Assembly (NCBI GenBank): GCA_947630625.1
Contig: CANRIL010000013.1
Coordinates: forward strand, 1-60,538
DNA length: 60,538 nucleotides
Source of the DNA: an uncultured Clostridia bacterium
Lineage (GTDB): Bacteria > Bacillota > Clostridia > Oscillospirales > CAG-272
Reading direction: 5' to 3'
Numbering within the stretch: the first letter of the stretch is position 1; every line of letters starts with the position of its first letter. Positions 1 through 7,526 of this stretch are shown one piece after another. The notes below the pieces were generated by a model. The model saw only the letters and a program-made list of their open reading frames with translations, did no database searches and was not told the DNA's origin. A program made the position numbers and the translations under genes.

Positions 1-498
1 GTCGAGGTCGGCGAAGCCGTCCTCCGCTCGTCCGCCGAACGCGGCGTGCCCGTTTACTTTCTCGGCGGGAAGCCCGGCGTAGCTGAGGCGGCAAAATCGC
101 GCATGGAGGCAAAATATCCGGGGCTCGCCGTCGTCGGCACGGCTGACGGTTACTTTGACAAATCCGCCGCCGCGTCCGCAGAGGTGATATCCCGCGTCCG
201 GGACACGGGCGCGCGCATCCTCTATGTCTGCCTCGGCGCACCGACGCAGGAGATCTGGATATACGAAAACAGGCGTCCGCTCGCGGATGCCGGTATCCGC
301 GTCGCGCTCGCGCTCGGCGGCTCGCTCGACATTTATTCGGGAACAGCGCGGCGAGCGCCGAAGATTTTCGTAAAGCTGGGGCTTGAGTGGTTTTATAGGC
401 TGCTCCGCGAACCGTACCGCATCGGCAGGATGATGGCGCTGCCGCGATTCTACATCGGCTGCCGCCGCGAGGCTAAGCTGAGGCGGAGAAAAAAATAA
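1..498 (+). CDS. WecG/TagA/CpsF family glycosyltransferase (5' truncated by window)
   Basis: The reading frame is open from base 1, so the N-terminus lies outside the window; the GTG at 46 is internal, not a start. The visible 165 residues carry the family's conserved blocks: YFLGGKPGVAE near the left edge, LGAPTQEIW in the middle and ALGGSLDIYSGTARRAPK before the C-terminus, which in this GT26 family line the nucleotide-sugar site. Members are usually about 240-250 residues, so roughly a third is missing. The family transfers N-acetylmannosamine or similar sugars to undecaprenyl-linked intermediates in teichoic acid, capsule or enterobacterial common antigen synthesis at the inner face of the membrane. 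The basic tail (RREAKLRRRKK) fits membrane association. The exact sugar cannot be read from this piece. Confidence 0.9.
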   Translation, partial: VEVGEAVLRSSAERGVPVYFLGGKPGVAEAAKSRMEAKYPGLAVVGTADGYFDKSAAASAEVISRVRDTGARILYVCLGAPTQEIWIYENRRPLADAGIRVALALGGSLDIYSGTARRAPKIFVKLGLEWFYRLLREPYRIGRMMALPRFYIGCRREAKLRRRKK

Positions 499-503
499 AA
501 AAA

Positions 504-549
504 CGGGGCTGCCGTTCGGGCGTAAGAAACGCTCGCGCGGCAGCCCCGC
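504..549. terminator. Bidirectional hairpin terminator between convergent genes
   Basis: CGGGGCTGCCG (504-514) pairs with CGGCAGCCCCG (about 538-548). On the minus strand the stem is followed by a T-rich run (the A-run at 489-503 on plus), so it is a good terminator for the serpin gene. On the plus strand only a weaker T tract follows. Confidence 0.75.
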
Positions 550-574
550 CGATTTTATTGTCAAAACCGATCTG

Positions 575-1831
575 TCAGCCCGCCTCGGCGACAGAATTAA
601 CGATCCCGCAGAATATCGGCGTATGCGTAGCCGAATCGCAGATGAAGAATATAAACGGGCGCGTCAGACATACTTCGAGCTTTTCAACGATAACGTCCGC
701 CGCCGTACCAGCCGCCACGCCGTAGATCGTCGACGCGGACGCCTTCGTGCCGTGCTCGTTCACCTCGATTTTCGCCTTATGGATCACGCGGGAAACGAAT
801 AAATTCCCGATATCAGAATGGCCGAGCGCCGAAAAATCGGCCTTCTCCGCATCAAACGCCGATCTCATTCCGAGCGACTTCAAAGCGTCTGCAAGCTCGC
901 TTTCAAATTCGATCGAAAATTCCGGTATCGCCGTTATCGCACATTCCAAAGTGCCGGACAGCGCCGCCGTCAGCGTCTTGCCGTCAAGCTTTTCGGCGTA
1001 TTTTTCGGGAGACGTTCCCTCGTCCGGCAGGATCGCGGCGAATTCGTACGCCCTGCCCGCATACAGACGCACGAGCCCGACGGCGCCGTCAAGCTTAAAG
1101 CCTCTGCCTTCGCTGTCGTGCATGAAACTGACCGTCTCTTTAGCTCCGGACGCGTTCGTAAATTTTTCATCGAAAACGCTGCTCTCTTCGAATTCTTTCT
1201 CCCATTCGGCGTCAAACAGCACCGCGTTCACAAGATATGATACCGTGTCGGGGAAAATTTCGTCGAGCATTTTATCTATCACGCCGTCAGTTTTGTCCGA
1301 GATCCATCTGTTTATATCCCTGAGCGTGCCGCCGTCAAACGGAGCGGAGAACGCGTCAGCGCCGTAAAGGTCGGCGTTCGTCTGCAAAAACTTCGGTTCA
1401 ACGTAAAGCGAACCGTCGTCGCGGAACCATATCGAATTTGCCGTTTTAAACTCCGCATTCTTTGCCGACGGAAGCGACGCCGTATATGACGGCAGATATT
1501 CGTTCAGCTTACCGAGCTTCATGCCGATCGACCCTTCGATCTCGGAAAGCGTCTCGCCCCCGGCTCCGTTCGCGAGAAGCGCGGTCGCCGACAAGACCGA
1601 GAACGGGGAGATCACCGTGTTCCCCTCTCCCGACACCTCGCGGAGCAGCGAAAGCGCGAAATCTACCGCCTCCGGCGAGGCGACCTCATCTGACGCCTTA
1701 AATCCCGCGGACTTATATCCGTCCATGAGGTCAACGGCGTCTATCGGCTCAAGCAGCGCGCACGACACCGACGTGAATCCGATCGCGCACAGCGTCGCCG
1801 CCGCGATCAAAATTTTAAGCGTTCGTTTCAT
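575..1831 (-). CDS. Serpin-family protease inhibitor, predicted lipoprotein
   Basis: A 418-residue serpin with a lipoprotein signal peptide: hydrophobic stretch at residues 6-20 and lipobox SVSC with the acylated Cys at 24, so it should sit on the outer face of the membrane. The reactive-centre hinge EHGTKASAST (about 359-368) has the small residues needed for loop insertion, which marks inhibitory serpins. The C-terminal strand CLTRPFIFFICDSATHTPIFCGIV is typical of the fold. The loop between about 370 and 385 (VAAGTAADVIVEK) is hydrophobic/alanine-rich, suggesting an elastase- or subtilisin-like target, but specificity cannot be fixed from sequence. Bacterial serpins are sporadic; in gut anaerobes they may act on host or competitor proteases, or on the cell's own. 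It reads toward the hairpin at 504-549 and is followed upstream (31 bp) by another lipoprotein gene on the same strand. Confidence 0.92.
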   Translation of the reverse strand: MKRTLKILIAAATLCAIGFTSVSCALLEPIDAVDLMDGYKSAGFKASDEVASPEAVDFALSLLREVSGEGNTVISPFSVLSATALLANGAGGETLSEIEGSIGMKLGKLNEYLPSYTASLPSAKNAEFKTANSIWFRDDGSLYVEPKFLQTNADLYGADAFSAPFDGGTLRDINRWISDKTDGVIDKMLDEIFPDTVSYLVNAVLFDAEWEKEFEESSVFDEKFTNASGAKETVSFMHDSEGRGFKLDGAVGLVRLYAGRAYEFAAILPDEGTSPEKYAEKLDGKTLTAALSGTLECAITAIPEFSIEFESELADALKSLGMRSAFDAEKADFSALGHSDIGNLFVSRVIHKAKIEVNEHGTKASASTIYGVAAGTAADVIVEKLEVCLTRPFIFFICDSATHTPIFCGIVNSVAEAG

Positions 1832-1861
1832 TGACTTTATCCCCGTTCCCTTTTCGATCGC

Positions 1862-2812
1862 TTATTTTGTTTCCGTCCCACCGTTCTGCTGCGCCGCCAT
1901 CATCGCTGCGTATTCGCGGCGGCGCTTCTTGGCGCGCCTGCGCACGACGACAACGATGATTATGACAGCCGCCGCGGGAAGGATCAGGAACGGCAGAGCC
2001 GCCGCAAGCCCGATCGTCAGCGTCTCGCACATATCAACGAACGCGTCTATCGAGCCGATGAACGCGTTTTTGATCTTTTCGCCGAATGAAGCCGTCGGGC
2101 TCTCGGCACGCGACAGCTCCGCGACCTCGCTCACATTGACCGTCACGGTCGAATACTCGATCAGCGAATCGTACTTGTTCAGCGTGCCGGTATAAAGCTC
2201 GATCTGGTATATTACGTCTGTCAATGCGTCCGTCAGCCTGATTATATATTCCATATCGTCGGCTTTTTCCAGAAGCTCCATATATCTGTCGCGCTGCGTC
2301 TCAAGCGAGGCGAGCCGAGCCTCCGCGTCAAAATATTTATCCGTCACGTCGTCCGTCGTCGTGTATCTCGACAGCACGGAGCCGAGCTCGTCGATCCCGC
2401 CTTCAAACGTTTCAAGCTTATCCGTCGGTATCCGCAGGACAAGCTGCGCCTGCCGCGTGCCCGTGCCGTACAGCGACCGCCCCGTCTCGCGCGAGGATTC
2501 GATGTAGCCGCCCACAGTCTCCGTCCGCGTCTTCAGGGCGCCAACCGTATTTTCAAATTCGAGCGTCTCAAGATCGACCGTCACATACTGTATCCGCTTC
2601 CGCGCCGTGTCGGCGGGATTTGTGGTCCCTGAAGGAGTCGTCGGCTTAAGGCCGCCCTCTTCGTAACTGTCGTCCGCCTCGTCCTTCGATCCTCCGCCGG
2701 ACGGCGCGCCCGGAGCCATATCGTATGACCCGTTAACGCTATCCTTCGCCGCGCATCCGAAAAGCGCCGATATGAGCAGCACCGCGAGCACGATTGAAAT
2801 CAGCTTCTTCAT
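1862..2812 (-). CDS. DUF4349 domain-containing lipoprotein
   Basis: 316 residues from the ATG at 2812, chosen because AAAAGGGGAAC lies just upstream and a lipoprotein signal follows immediately (lipobox FGC, Cys20). A longer frame upstream lacks a signal and is a shadow of the next gene. After a Gly/Pro/acidic linker come the DUF4349 features: a beta-rich segment, then a charged coiled-coil-like helix around DKYFDAEARLASLETQRDRYMELL, then a C-terminal transmembrane helix (AALPFLILPAAAVIIIVVVV) and a basic cytoplasmic tail. The family is common in Firmicutes and Actinobacteria and has no proven biochemical role; a membrane-anchored envelope scaffold is a guess. Confidence 0.88.
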   Translation of the reverse strand: MKKLISIVLAVLLISALFGCAAKDSVNGSYDMAPGAPSGGGSKDEADDSYEEGGLKPTTPSGTTNPADTARKRIQYVTVDLETLEFENTVGALKTRTETVGGYIESSRETGRSLYGTGTRQAQLVLRIPTDKLETFEGGIDELGSVLSRYTTTDDVTDKYFDAEARLASLETQRDRYMELLEKADDMEYIIRLTDALTDVIYQIELYTGTLNKYDSLIEYSTVTVNVSEVAELSRAESPTASFGEKIKNAFIGSIDAFVDMCETLTIGLAAALPFLILPAAAVIIIVVVVRRRAKKRRREYAAMMAAQQNGGTETK

Positions 2813-2928
2813 TTCTTTGTTCCCCTTTTGTTTTTTCGCTTTCATCTGTTTAGACGCATGCAGTAGCTTTTTTGTTCCGCGCGCGATAAAAAATTTTCGG
2901 GAGATTTTTGTCTCCCGAAAATCGAGTA

Positions 2929-3615
2929 TTACCGCCTGTTGAAAACGGCGAATCCGCAGAGCGCCGCGACGCCGAGCAGCGCGAGCGCGGACGCGGCGAC
3001 AAAGAACACGTCGATCGTGTTCTTCTCTATCATGTACGGCGAAAGGTCGAATTCCGCGCCGGACGTGAACGATCTTGCAAACTCCGTGAACTTTTCCGCC
3101 GGGAGCACGTATTCTTCCTCCGCCTCGATCGAGCTCTTGTAGTAAACATAGTCTCCCCTGTTCGTAACAAAATATATATAGATCCCGTCGCCCCCATAAA
3201 GGCACCACACATTTTCAACCCGCGCGCCGCCCGGCAGTATGCGTTCGGGCGACGACACGATTTCGTAAACAGATCTGCCGTCAGGTTCACCGCCGTCAAG
3301 CGCATGAACCTCTCCGTCCTTTATAGTGCGGTAAACTTCGTGCCCGCGCTTCGGGCGCGTCATGTATACCTGCTCACTAACATATTCTTCTCCCGTCAGC
3401 GCAGCTATCGACTCGCCCTCTGCGAACCCGTCCATAAAGTTCCCGCAGTAAAGTCTCATCACAATATCCTCGTCGCCGCTGACGAGCAGTTCAAGCGTAT
3501 CCCGCCCGATCCTTAGCGAATCGGAAAGCGATGTCGCCGCCGCGGGCTTCAAAAGCGGCATTGACGCCGCCGCCATTGCAGTTATAAACAAAAAAACAAC
3601 TGATATTCTTTTCAC
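2929..3615 (-). CDS. Secreted/membrane-anchored protein of unknown function
   Basis: 228 residues starting at a GTG (3615), supported by GGAGG six bases upstream. Visible features are an N-terminal signal sequence (ISVVFLFITAMAAASM), an extracytoplasmic domain of about 170 residues, and a C-terminal transmembrane helix (VDVFFVAASALALLGVAALCGFAVF in pieces) ending in NRR. The ectodomain has no motif I recognise; it is rich in Tyr, Gly and acidic residues. It is followed 116 bp downstream by the DUF4349 gene on the same strand, and the three minus-strand genes 575-3615 all encode exported proteins, so they may form one envelope-related operon. Confidence 0.75.
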   Translation of the reverse strand: MKRISVVFLFITAMAAASMPLLKPAAATSLSDSLRIGRDTLELLVSGDEDIVMRLYCGNFMDGFAEGESIAALTGEEYVSEQVYMTRPKRGHEVYRTIKDGEVHALDGGEPDGRSVYEIVSSPERILPGGARVENVWCLYGGDGIYIYFVTNRGDYVYYKSSIEAEEEYVLPAEKFTEFARSFTSGAEFDLSPYMIEKNTIDVFFVAASALALLGVAALCGFAVFNRR

Positions 3616-3714
3616 GCTGCGCCTCCGTAATACTTCTTTATATATAAAGACGCAAAATTTTCGCGTTTCGTTTCAAATTTTCAAAAATTTTTCGAAAATT
3701 TTTTTCAAAACCCC

Positions 3715-3744
3715 TTGCTTATGCCCCTGCGTCATATGTTATAT
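3715..3744 (+). promoter_or_regulatory. Predicted sigma-A promoter of the MerR-type regulator gene
   Basis: TTGCTT (3715-3720), an 18-bp spacer and TATATT (3739-3744), about 50 bases before the start codon. MerR proteins act on promoters with long spacers (often 19 bp), so autoregulation is possible. An A/T-rich inverted repeat (AATTTT/AAAATT type) lies just upstream at about 3672-3705. Confidence 0.5.
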
Positions 3745-3793
3745 TGACGACAGAAACGAATCTATCAGCACAAGAGCGAAGGAGAAAAAACAA

Positions 3794-5008
3794 ATGCAGA
3801 TCAAACAGGCAGCAAAGCTCACGGCGCTGACCGAGCGGGCTATCAGACTTTATGAAGAGCGGGGACTGATCGCCCCGGACGTTATTGACAAGAACGGGCG
3901 CAATTTCCGGGATTACAGCGACGAAACGGTTTCGCGCCTCAAAACGATCTCGGCGCTGCGCCGGGCGCTCTATACGATAGACGAGATAAAGGAAATGCTC
4001 GACGACCCCGCCCGCATCCCCGCGATAACGGAGGAAAACTGCCGCCGCGTGCGCGAGGATTCGTCAAGGCTCTCGTACCTGCTCTCGCGCCTCGAAAGCG
4101 TTGACACCGACTCCGTGCGAAACGCCGGAGAACTGTCCCGTGCGCTGTTCGCAGCGGAGGAAACAAAAGAGACCACCGAGCGGGAATACGACGACGGCAG
4201 GGAGATATACGCCGAGCAGTACCGTGACATTTACGACAAATATTTTTCCGAGAACACCGGCTGGGACAGGCTGTACTCGACCTCGCTCGGCCTCGGCGGC
4301 GTCCTCTCGGCGGTGCGCGGATTCTTTTCCCGCCGCGCCGTCCGCATCTGCCTCATCGTCCTCGCCGCCGCGCTCGTGCTCGCCGCCGTGCTTCCGAACG
4401 TCGCCTCGATCGAAAAATTCAGCCGCAAATACTACGGCGGGATATATACGGCAGCTTTTGCCGACGGCGCACTCACGACAGGGGAAGAGACAGGTGAAAC
4501 GTTCGGGCTCGCGTTCAAAGGAAGCATAAAGCGGTATCTTTTCCGCGACACGTATCTTGACGGCGAATTTAACGCCTCGGCGATAAAAAACGCCTCCGAC
4601 CCGTTTGACTCGCAGACATTTGCAGTGAGCGGAAACTATTCGTCAGGCGGCAGGGAGGACGACGACATATATAAATCGAGCCTCTTTCTCGCCGAAACGC
4701 CGGGCGGGGAGATACGTGTATGCGAGCTTTATACGACCGGCACGTTCCGCGACGTTATAATCATCTTTTACCACACGGAAACAAAGCCGTTCGCCGACGG
4801 GGGCGGCGACGCGATATCCCTGCACAGCGGGCAATATAATTCATATTATTATAGGCTCGACGAGGATATCAAGGTCGCGATGCTGAAAGCGGACAACGGC
4901 GGGGAAAACGGGGATGACGGCAGCATTTCAAAGCTCTTATACCGCGTCTCCCGCGCGCTTAACGACATGTATTCCGATTCCTACGTCCTCGGATTCAGCA
5001 TCAAATAA
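3794..5008 (+). CDS. MerR-family regulator with C-terminal membrane-anchored sensor domain
   Basis: 404 residues. Residues 1-70 are a MerR winged helix: IKQAAKLTALTERAIRLYEE is the recognition helix region and YSDETVSRLKTISALR is typical of the wing and second helix. A helical linker follows (75-150). A single transmembrane segment spans about 183-203 (ICLIVLAAALVLAAVL). The remaining 200 residues would face outside and carry no recognised motif; they look beta-rich with many charged and tyrosine residues. Classical MerR proteins are 120-280 residues and soluble, so this architecture suggests a one-component transmembrane regulator that binds DNA from the membrane. GGAGAA lies ten bases before the ATG. 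Target genes are unknown; its own promoter, the divergent exported-protein genes and the following MazF gene are the nearest candidates. Confidence 0.85.
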   Translation: MQIKQAAKLTALTERAIRLYEERGLIAPDVIDKNGRNFRDYSDETVSRLKTISALRRALYTIDEIKEMLDDPARIPAITEENCRRVREDSSRLSYLLSRLESVDTDSVRNAGELSRALFAAEETKETTEREYDDGREIYAEQYRDIYDKYFSENTGWDRLYSTSLGLGGVLSAVRGFFSRRAVRICLIVLAAALVLAAVLPNVASIEKFSRKYYGGIYTAAFADGALTTGEETGETFGLAFKGSIKRYLFRDTYLDGEFNASAIKNASDPFDSQTFAVSGNYSSGGREDDDIYKSSLFLAETPGGEIRVCELYTTGTFRDVIIIFYHTETKPFADGGGDAISLHSGQYNSYYYRLDEDIKVAMLKADNGGENGDDGSISKLLYRVSRALNDMYSDSYVLGFSIK

Positions 5009-5057
5009 AGGGCTGCCTTCAATCACACAAAGCGGCCGCTCCGAGTAAACTGATAAA

Positions 5058-5124
5058 GGGCAGGCAAAGAGGGAATTTCTGCCGCACAAAAAATTCCCTC
5101 TCCGCGTTTATAACGCGCCTGCCG
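5058..5124. other. Nested inverted repeats upstream of mazF
   Basis: GAGGGAATTT (5069-5078) pairs with AAATTCCCTC (5091-5100), and an outer pair GGCAGGC/GCCTGCC flanks it (about 5059 and 5118). This can terminate the regulator transcript or fold in the mazF leader. No clean T-run follows on the plus strand. Confidence 0.45.
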
Positions 5125-5179
5125 CGGCAATAATATAGACAGAAAGCCGCAAATAAGTTGAAAATCGGAGAAATACAAA

Positions 5180-5554
5180 ATGAACAGTGTGAAACGCGGA
5201 GATATTTACTACGCGGACCTCTCCCCTGTCATCGGCTCGGAACAGGGCGGCGTGCGCCCCGTACTTATAGTCCAGAACGACATGGGCAACAGATACAGTC
5301 CTACCGTGATCGCGGCCGCGATCACGAGCCGCATGGGAAAAACAAATCTTCCGACGCATATCGGCATAGCCTCATCCGAGGCGGGGCTGGCGAAGGATTC
5401 GGTCATACTCGCCGAGCAGATAAGGACGCTTGACAAGCGCCGTCTGCGCGAAAAAATCGGACACCTCGACGGCGCGGCGATGAACGCCGTTGATTCGGCG
5501 CTGTCCGTCAGTTTCGGTCTTGGCGCGGCCGTTCCCGGAGAGGCGACAGTTTAA
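5180..5554 (+). CDS. MazF/PemK-family mRNA interferase (EndoA type)
   Basis: 124 residues, near the usual 115-120 for the Firmicute EndoA/MazF group. Diagnostic blocks are [21 protein letters not shown] at the N-terminus (split here as RGDIYYADL then GSEQGGVRP), [16 protein letters not shown] and the C-terminal [12 protein letters not shown]. These toxins cleave single-stranded RNA at short U/A-containing sites and act as dimers in the cytoplasm, neutralised by a small MazE/EndoAI antitoxin normally encoded just upstream. Here the 170 bp upstream holds only inverted repeats and no antitoxin frame, so this copy is solitary or paired with an antitoxin elsewhere. CGGAGA precedes the ATG by about nine bases. 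Confidence 0.9.
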   Translation: MNSVKRGDIYYADLSPVIGSEQGGVRPVLIVQNDMGNRYSPTVIAAAITSRMGKTNLPTHIGIASSEAGLAKDSVILAEQIRTLDKRRLREKIGHLDGAAMNAVDSALSVSFGLGAAVPGEATV

Positions 5555-5686
5555 GATAATTTTAAATCGGGGGAGCTTCCGTGCAGCAGGGCGGCTCCCC
5601 CTCGTTTTTGACGCCTGACGCGGGGAATATTTTTACCGATCCTTCAAAAACGCCCGTCAATTTATGTCTTTTGAGCCCTTCACTGC

Positions 5687-5715
5687 TTGACATCGCGCGC
5701 TTCGCGTGATATAAT
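5687..5715 (+). promoter_or_regulatory. Consensus sigma-A promoter of the thiamin operon
   Basis: TTGACA (5687-5692), exactly 17 bp, TATAAT (5710-5715): both hexamers are perfect. Transcription should begin near 5722, a few bases before the TPP aptamer. Confidence 0.92.
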
Positions 5716-5730
5716 GACGAATGGAAAAAG

Positions 5731-5817
5731 AGGGGCGCTGCCGCAAGGCGGCTGAGACGGCGGATACTGCTTCGCCGGACCCGCGAACCTGATTTGGGCA
5801 ATTCCAACGTAGGGATT
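5731..5817 (+). ncRNA. TPP riboswitch (THI-box) aptamer
   Basis: The conserved THI-box elements appear in order: GGGGCGC at 5732, GGCTGAGA (about 5749-5756), ACCCGCGAACCTGATTTGGG (about 5779-5798) and the 3' AACGTAGGGA closing strand (about 5806-5815). The aptamer binds thiamin pyrophosphate. It sits directly after the promoter and before a hairpin with a T-run, and every gene downstream to 11589 belongs to thiamin supply, so it should shut the operon off when TPP is abundant. Confidence 0.93.
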
Positions 5818-5832
5818 TTTTCTCGTTTGTTC

Positions 5833-5861
5833 GGCGCCCGTCGGGGCGTCTTTATTTTTTC
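5833..5861 (+). terminator. Attenuator terminator (expression platform of the TPP riboswitch)
   Basis: GGCGCCC, a short loop and GGGGCGTC form a stem followed by TTTATTTTTT. Its place 15-45 bases after the aptamer is that of a transcription-termination expression platform. Confidence 0.8.
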
Positions 5862-5889
5862 TATCTCGTTTGAAAGGAGGGAAACGGGC

Positions 5890-5992
5890 GGTTGCGCCTT
5901 TGGCAGACTGGGGGGGAGCGCCCTTGGTCGAAGATCACACAGCGATGGGAAGCCGTGTTCCGGCGTGAGAGTAGGCCAGTAAGCCTTTACCG
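5890..5992 (+). ncRNA. Unassigned structured leader element resembling a decayed 5S rRNA
   Basis: Between the TPP attenuator and thiW lies about 100 bases with blocks seen in Firmicute 5S rRNA: GAAGATCACAC (5930-5940, compare GAAGAGGUCACAC), AGCG then GATGGG (5944-5949), a small hairpin GCCG-TGTTC-CGGC (5952-5964) and GTGAGAGTAGG (5965-5975), the loop-E strand. Helix III and one strand of helix II would be missing (about 35 bases), and the closing stem is poor. It is followed by TTTTTT at 5994-5999. An alternative reading is a divergent 3' half of a cobalamin-type aptamer (GGCCAGTAAGCC...ACCGAC), but the B12 box is not visible. I cannot decide between a pseudogene, a degenerate regulator and a new leader RNA. 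Confidence 0.3.
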
Positions 5993-6063
5993 ACTTTTTT
6001 CATTAACGGGGAAAGTGACGCTGTGTGTGCCGTTTCCCTCGGATTCAAAGGAGATTTTTTAAA

Positions 6064-6627
6064 ATGGACTCAACCACAAAGACAACGAAAAAGAAAAAAA
6101 CCGTAAACGTCAAAAAACTTGCGATCGCGGCGATGCTCTGCGCCGTCGCCGTCGTCGGCAGCCTGATCCAGTTCCCCGTCCCCGGCGTGGCGGGAAAATG
6201 CGCTCCCGTGCAGCACATGGTCAACGTCTTCTGCGCCGTTCTGCTCGGTCCTTGGTACGGCGTCGCCGTCGCGTTTGGCGCGAGCCTGTTGCGCAACATA
6301 TTCAACCTCGGCACGCTGCTCGCGTTTCCGGGCTCGATGATAGGCGCGCTGCTTGCGGGGATTTTGTACCGCGTGATCAAAAAGCCGTGGCCGGCGCTCA
6401 TCCTCACGCTTATCGGCGAGGTATTCGGCACGGGGATACTCGGCGGGCTCTGCGCTTACCCGGTCGCGCTGCTGTTCATGAATGCCGACGCGGCAACTAC
6501 GGCGTTTACGGTCTACATAATCCCGTTCCTCGTCTCAACGGTCTGCGGATCTGTCATCTCCGGCGTCGTGATCGCGGCGCTCGAGCGCTCTCACGTGCTC
6601 GCTCAGGTGAAAAAAACTCTCGAATAA
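6064..6627 (+). CDS. thiW: ThiW, ECF-transporter substrate-binding (S) component
   Basis: 187 residues from the ATG at 6064, preceded by AAAGGAG. An upstream in-frame ATG at 6025 is rejected because it overlaps a leader hairpin and gives a non-homologous extension. After a Lys-rich cytoplasmic tail there are about five hydrophobic segments. The block APVQHMVNVFCAVLLGPWYG and LLAFPGSMIGALLAGILY are hallmarks of ThiW. ThiW captures a thiazole precursor (hydroxyethylthiazole) and works with a shared EcfA/EcfA'/EcfT module encoded elsewhere. Its position directly under the TPP riboswitch and next to thiM, the kinase for the imported thiazole, agrees with that role. A GGGAAA/TTTCCC hairpin (about 6008-6042) sits just ahead of its ribosome-binding site. 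Confidence 0.93.
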   Translation: MDSTTKTTKKKKTVNVKKLAIAAMLCAVAVVGSLIQFPVPGVAGKCAPVQHMVNVFCAVLLGPWYGVAVAFGASLLRNIFNLGTLLAFPGSMIGALLAGILYRVIKKPWPALILTLIGEVFGTGILGGLCAYPVALLFMNADAATTAFTVYIIPFLVSTVCGSVISGVVIAALERSHVLAQVKKTLE

Positions 6628-6647
6628 AACGCACAGGAAAGAAGAGG

Positions 6648-6684
6648 CGCGGGGAAGGAAGCCGGATACGGCTTCCTTCCCCGC
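6648..6684 (+). other. Strong intercistronic hairpin between thiW and thiM
   Basis: CGCGGGGAAGGAAGCCG pairs perfectly with CGGCTTCCTTCCCCGCG across a 3-base loop. No T-run follows, so it is more likely an mRNA processing or stability element that separates transporter from enzyme expression than a terminator. Confidence 0.7.
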
Positions 6685-6704
6685 GACGTTATTATATATT
6701 ATAT

Positions 6705-7526
6705 ATGAATGCTGATATAATTTCGCGCGTCAGGGGCGCGCGCCCGATAATACACTCGATCACAAATTACGTCACGGCAAACGACTGCGCCAACATCCTG
6801 CTCGCCTGCGGAGCCTCCCCGATTATGTCCGATGACCCGTCTGAGGCGGAGGATATCGCCTCGCTCGCTTCCGCCGTCGTTCTCAATCTCGGCACGCTCT
6901 CGGAGCGCAAGCTCGACGCGATGATGATCGCGGGAAAAAAGGCGAACTTTCTTTCCCACCCCGTCGTCCTTGATCCTGTCGGCGCGGGAGCGTCCCGCAG
7001 CAGGACAGAGGCGGCGCAAAAGCTGCTCGCAAACGTCAAATTCGCGGTCATACGCGGCAACGTCTCCGAAATTCGCGCGCTTTCGGGCGAACATTCGGCG
7101 TCCGGCGGCGTCGACGCCGCAAGCGCCGACCTCGGCGATGACGCGCTTCCCTCCCGGATCGCGCTTGCGGAGCGGTTCGCATCGTCGACGGGAGCCGTCG
7201 CGGTGCTTTCCGGCAAAACCGATATCGTAACGGACGGCGCCCGCACGTGCCTTTTACATAACGGGAACGAAATGATGAGCCGCGTCACCGGCACGGGATG
7301 CCAGCTCACCTCGCTTGTCGCCGCGTTTGCCGCCGTATCGAACGGCGACATATTTGAGGCCGCGTGCACTGCCGCCGCCGCGATGGGGCTTTCGGGTGAG
7401 CTCGCCGCGAAACGGCTGCGCCACGACGACGGCAGCGGCACATACCGCGCCTATATGATCGACGCCGTATACAATATGACGCCCGATATCTTGACAAAAG
7501 GAACGCGATATGAAATTCGACCGTAA
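6705..7526 (+). CDS. thiM: Hydroxyethylthiazole kinase
   Basis: 273 residues, the normal length. RPIIHSITNYVTANDCANILLACGASPIMS (in two pieces) is the substrate-binding N-terminus, VVLDPVGAGASRSR the phosphate-binding loop region, and VTGTGCQLTSLVAA the anion hole with the catalytic Cys. The enzyme phosphorylates 4-methyl-5-hydroxyethylthiazole with ATP for ThiE. The ATG at 6705 has no visible Shine-Dalgarno sequence and is preceded by TATATTATATAT right after the large hairpin; initiation may depend on the short AT-rich spacer or on a separate start. The 3' end overlaps thiE by 17 bases. Confidence 0.95.
   Translation: MNADIISRVRGARPIIHSITNYVTANDCANILLACGASPIMSDDPSEAEDIASLASAVVLNLGTLSERKLDAMMIAGKKANFLSHPVVLDPVGAGASRSRTEAAQKLLANVKFAVIRGNVSEIRALSGEHSASGGVDAASADLGDDALPSRIALAERFASSTGAVAVLSGKTDIVTDGARTCLLHNGNEMMSRVTGTGCQLTSLVAAFAAVSNGDIFEAACTAAAAMGLSGELAAKRLRHDDGSGTYRAYMIDAVYNMTPDILTKGTRYEIRP

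Noticed and set aside
2813-3208. N-terminal extension of the DUF4349 gene
   Set aside because: It is antisense-frame noise over the neighbouring secreted-protein gene; the lipoprotein signal begins at 2812.
5965-5980. GTGAGAGTAGG as the 5' end of a tetrahydrofolate riboswitch
   Set aside because: The required 3' half (GGTGAATCATTGCATCCG type) is absent in the following 80 bases, and the controlled gene is ThiW, not FolT.
6198-6704. N-terminal extension of thiM through the thiW gene
   Set aside because: The frame is open by chance across thiW; ThiM homology begins at 6705 and the total would be far too long.
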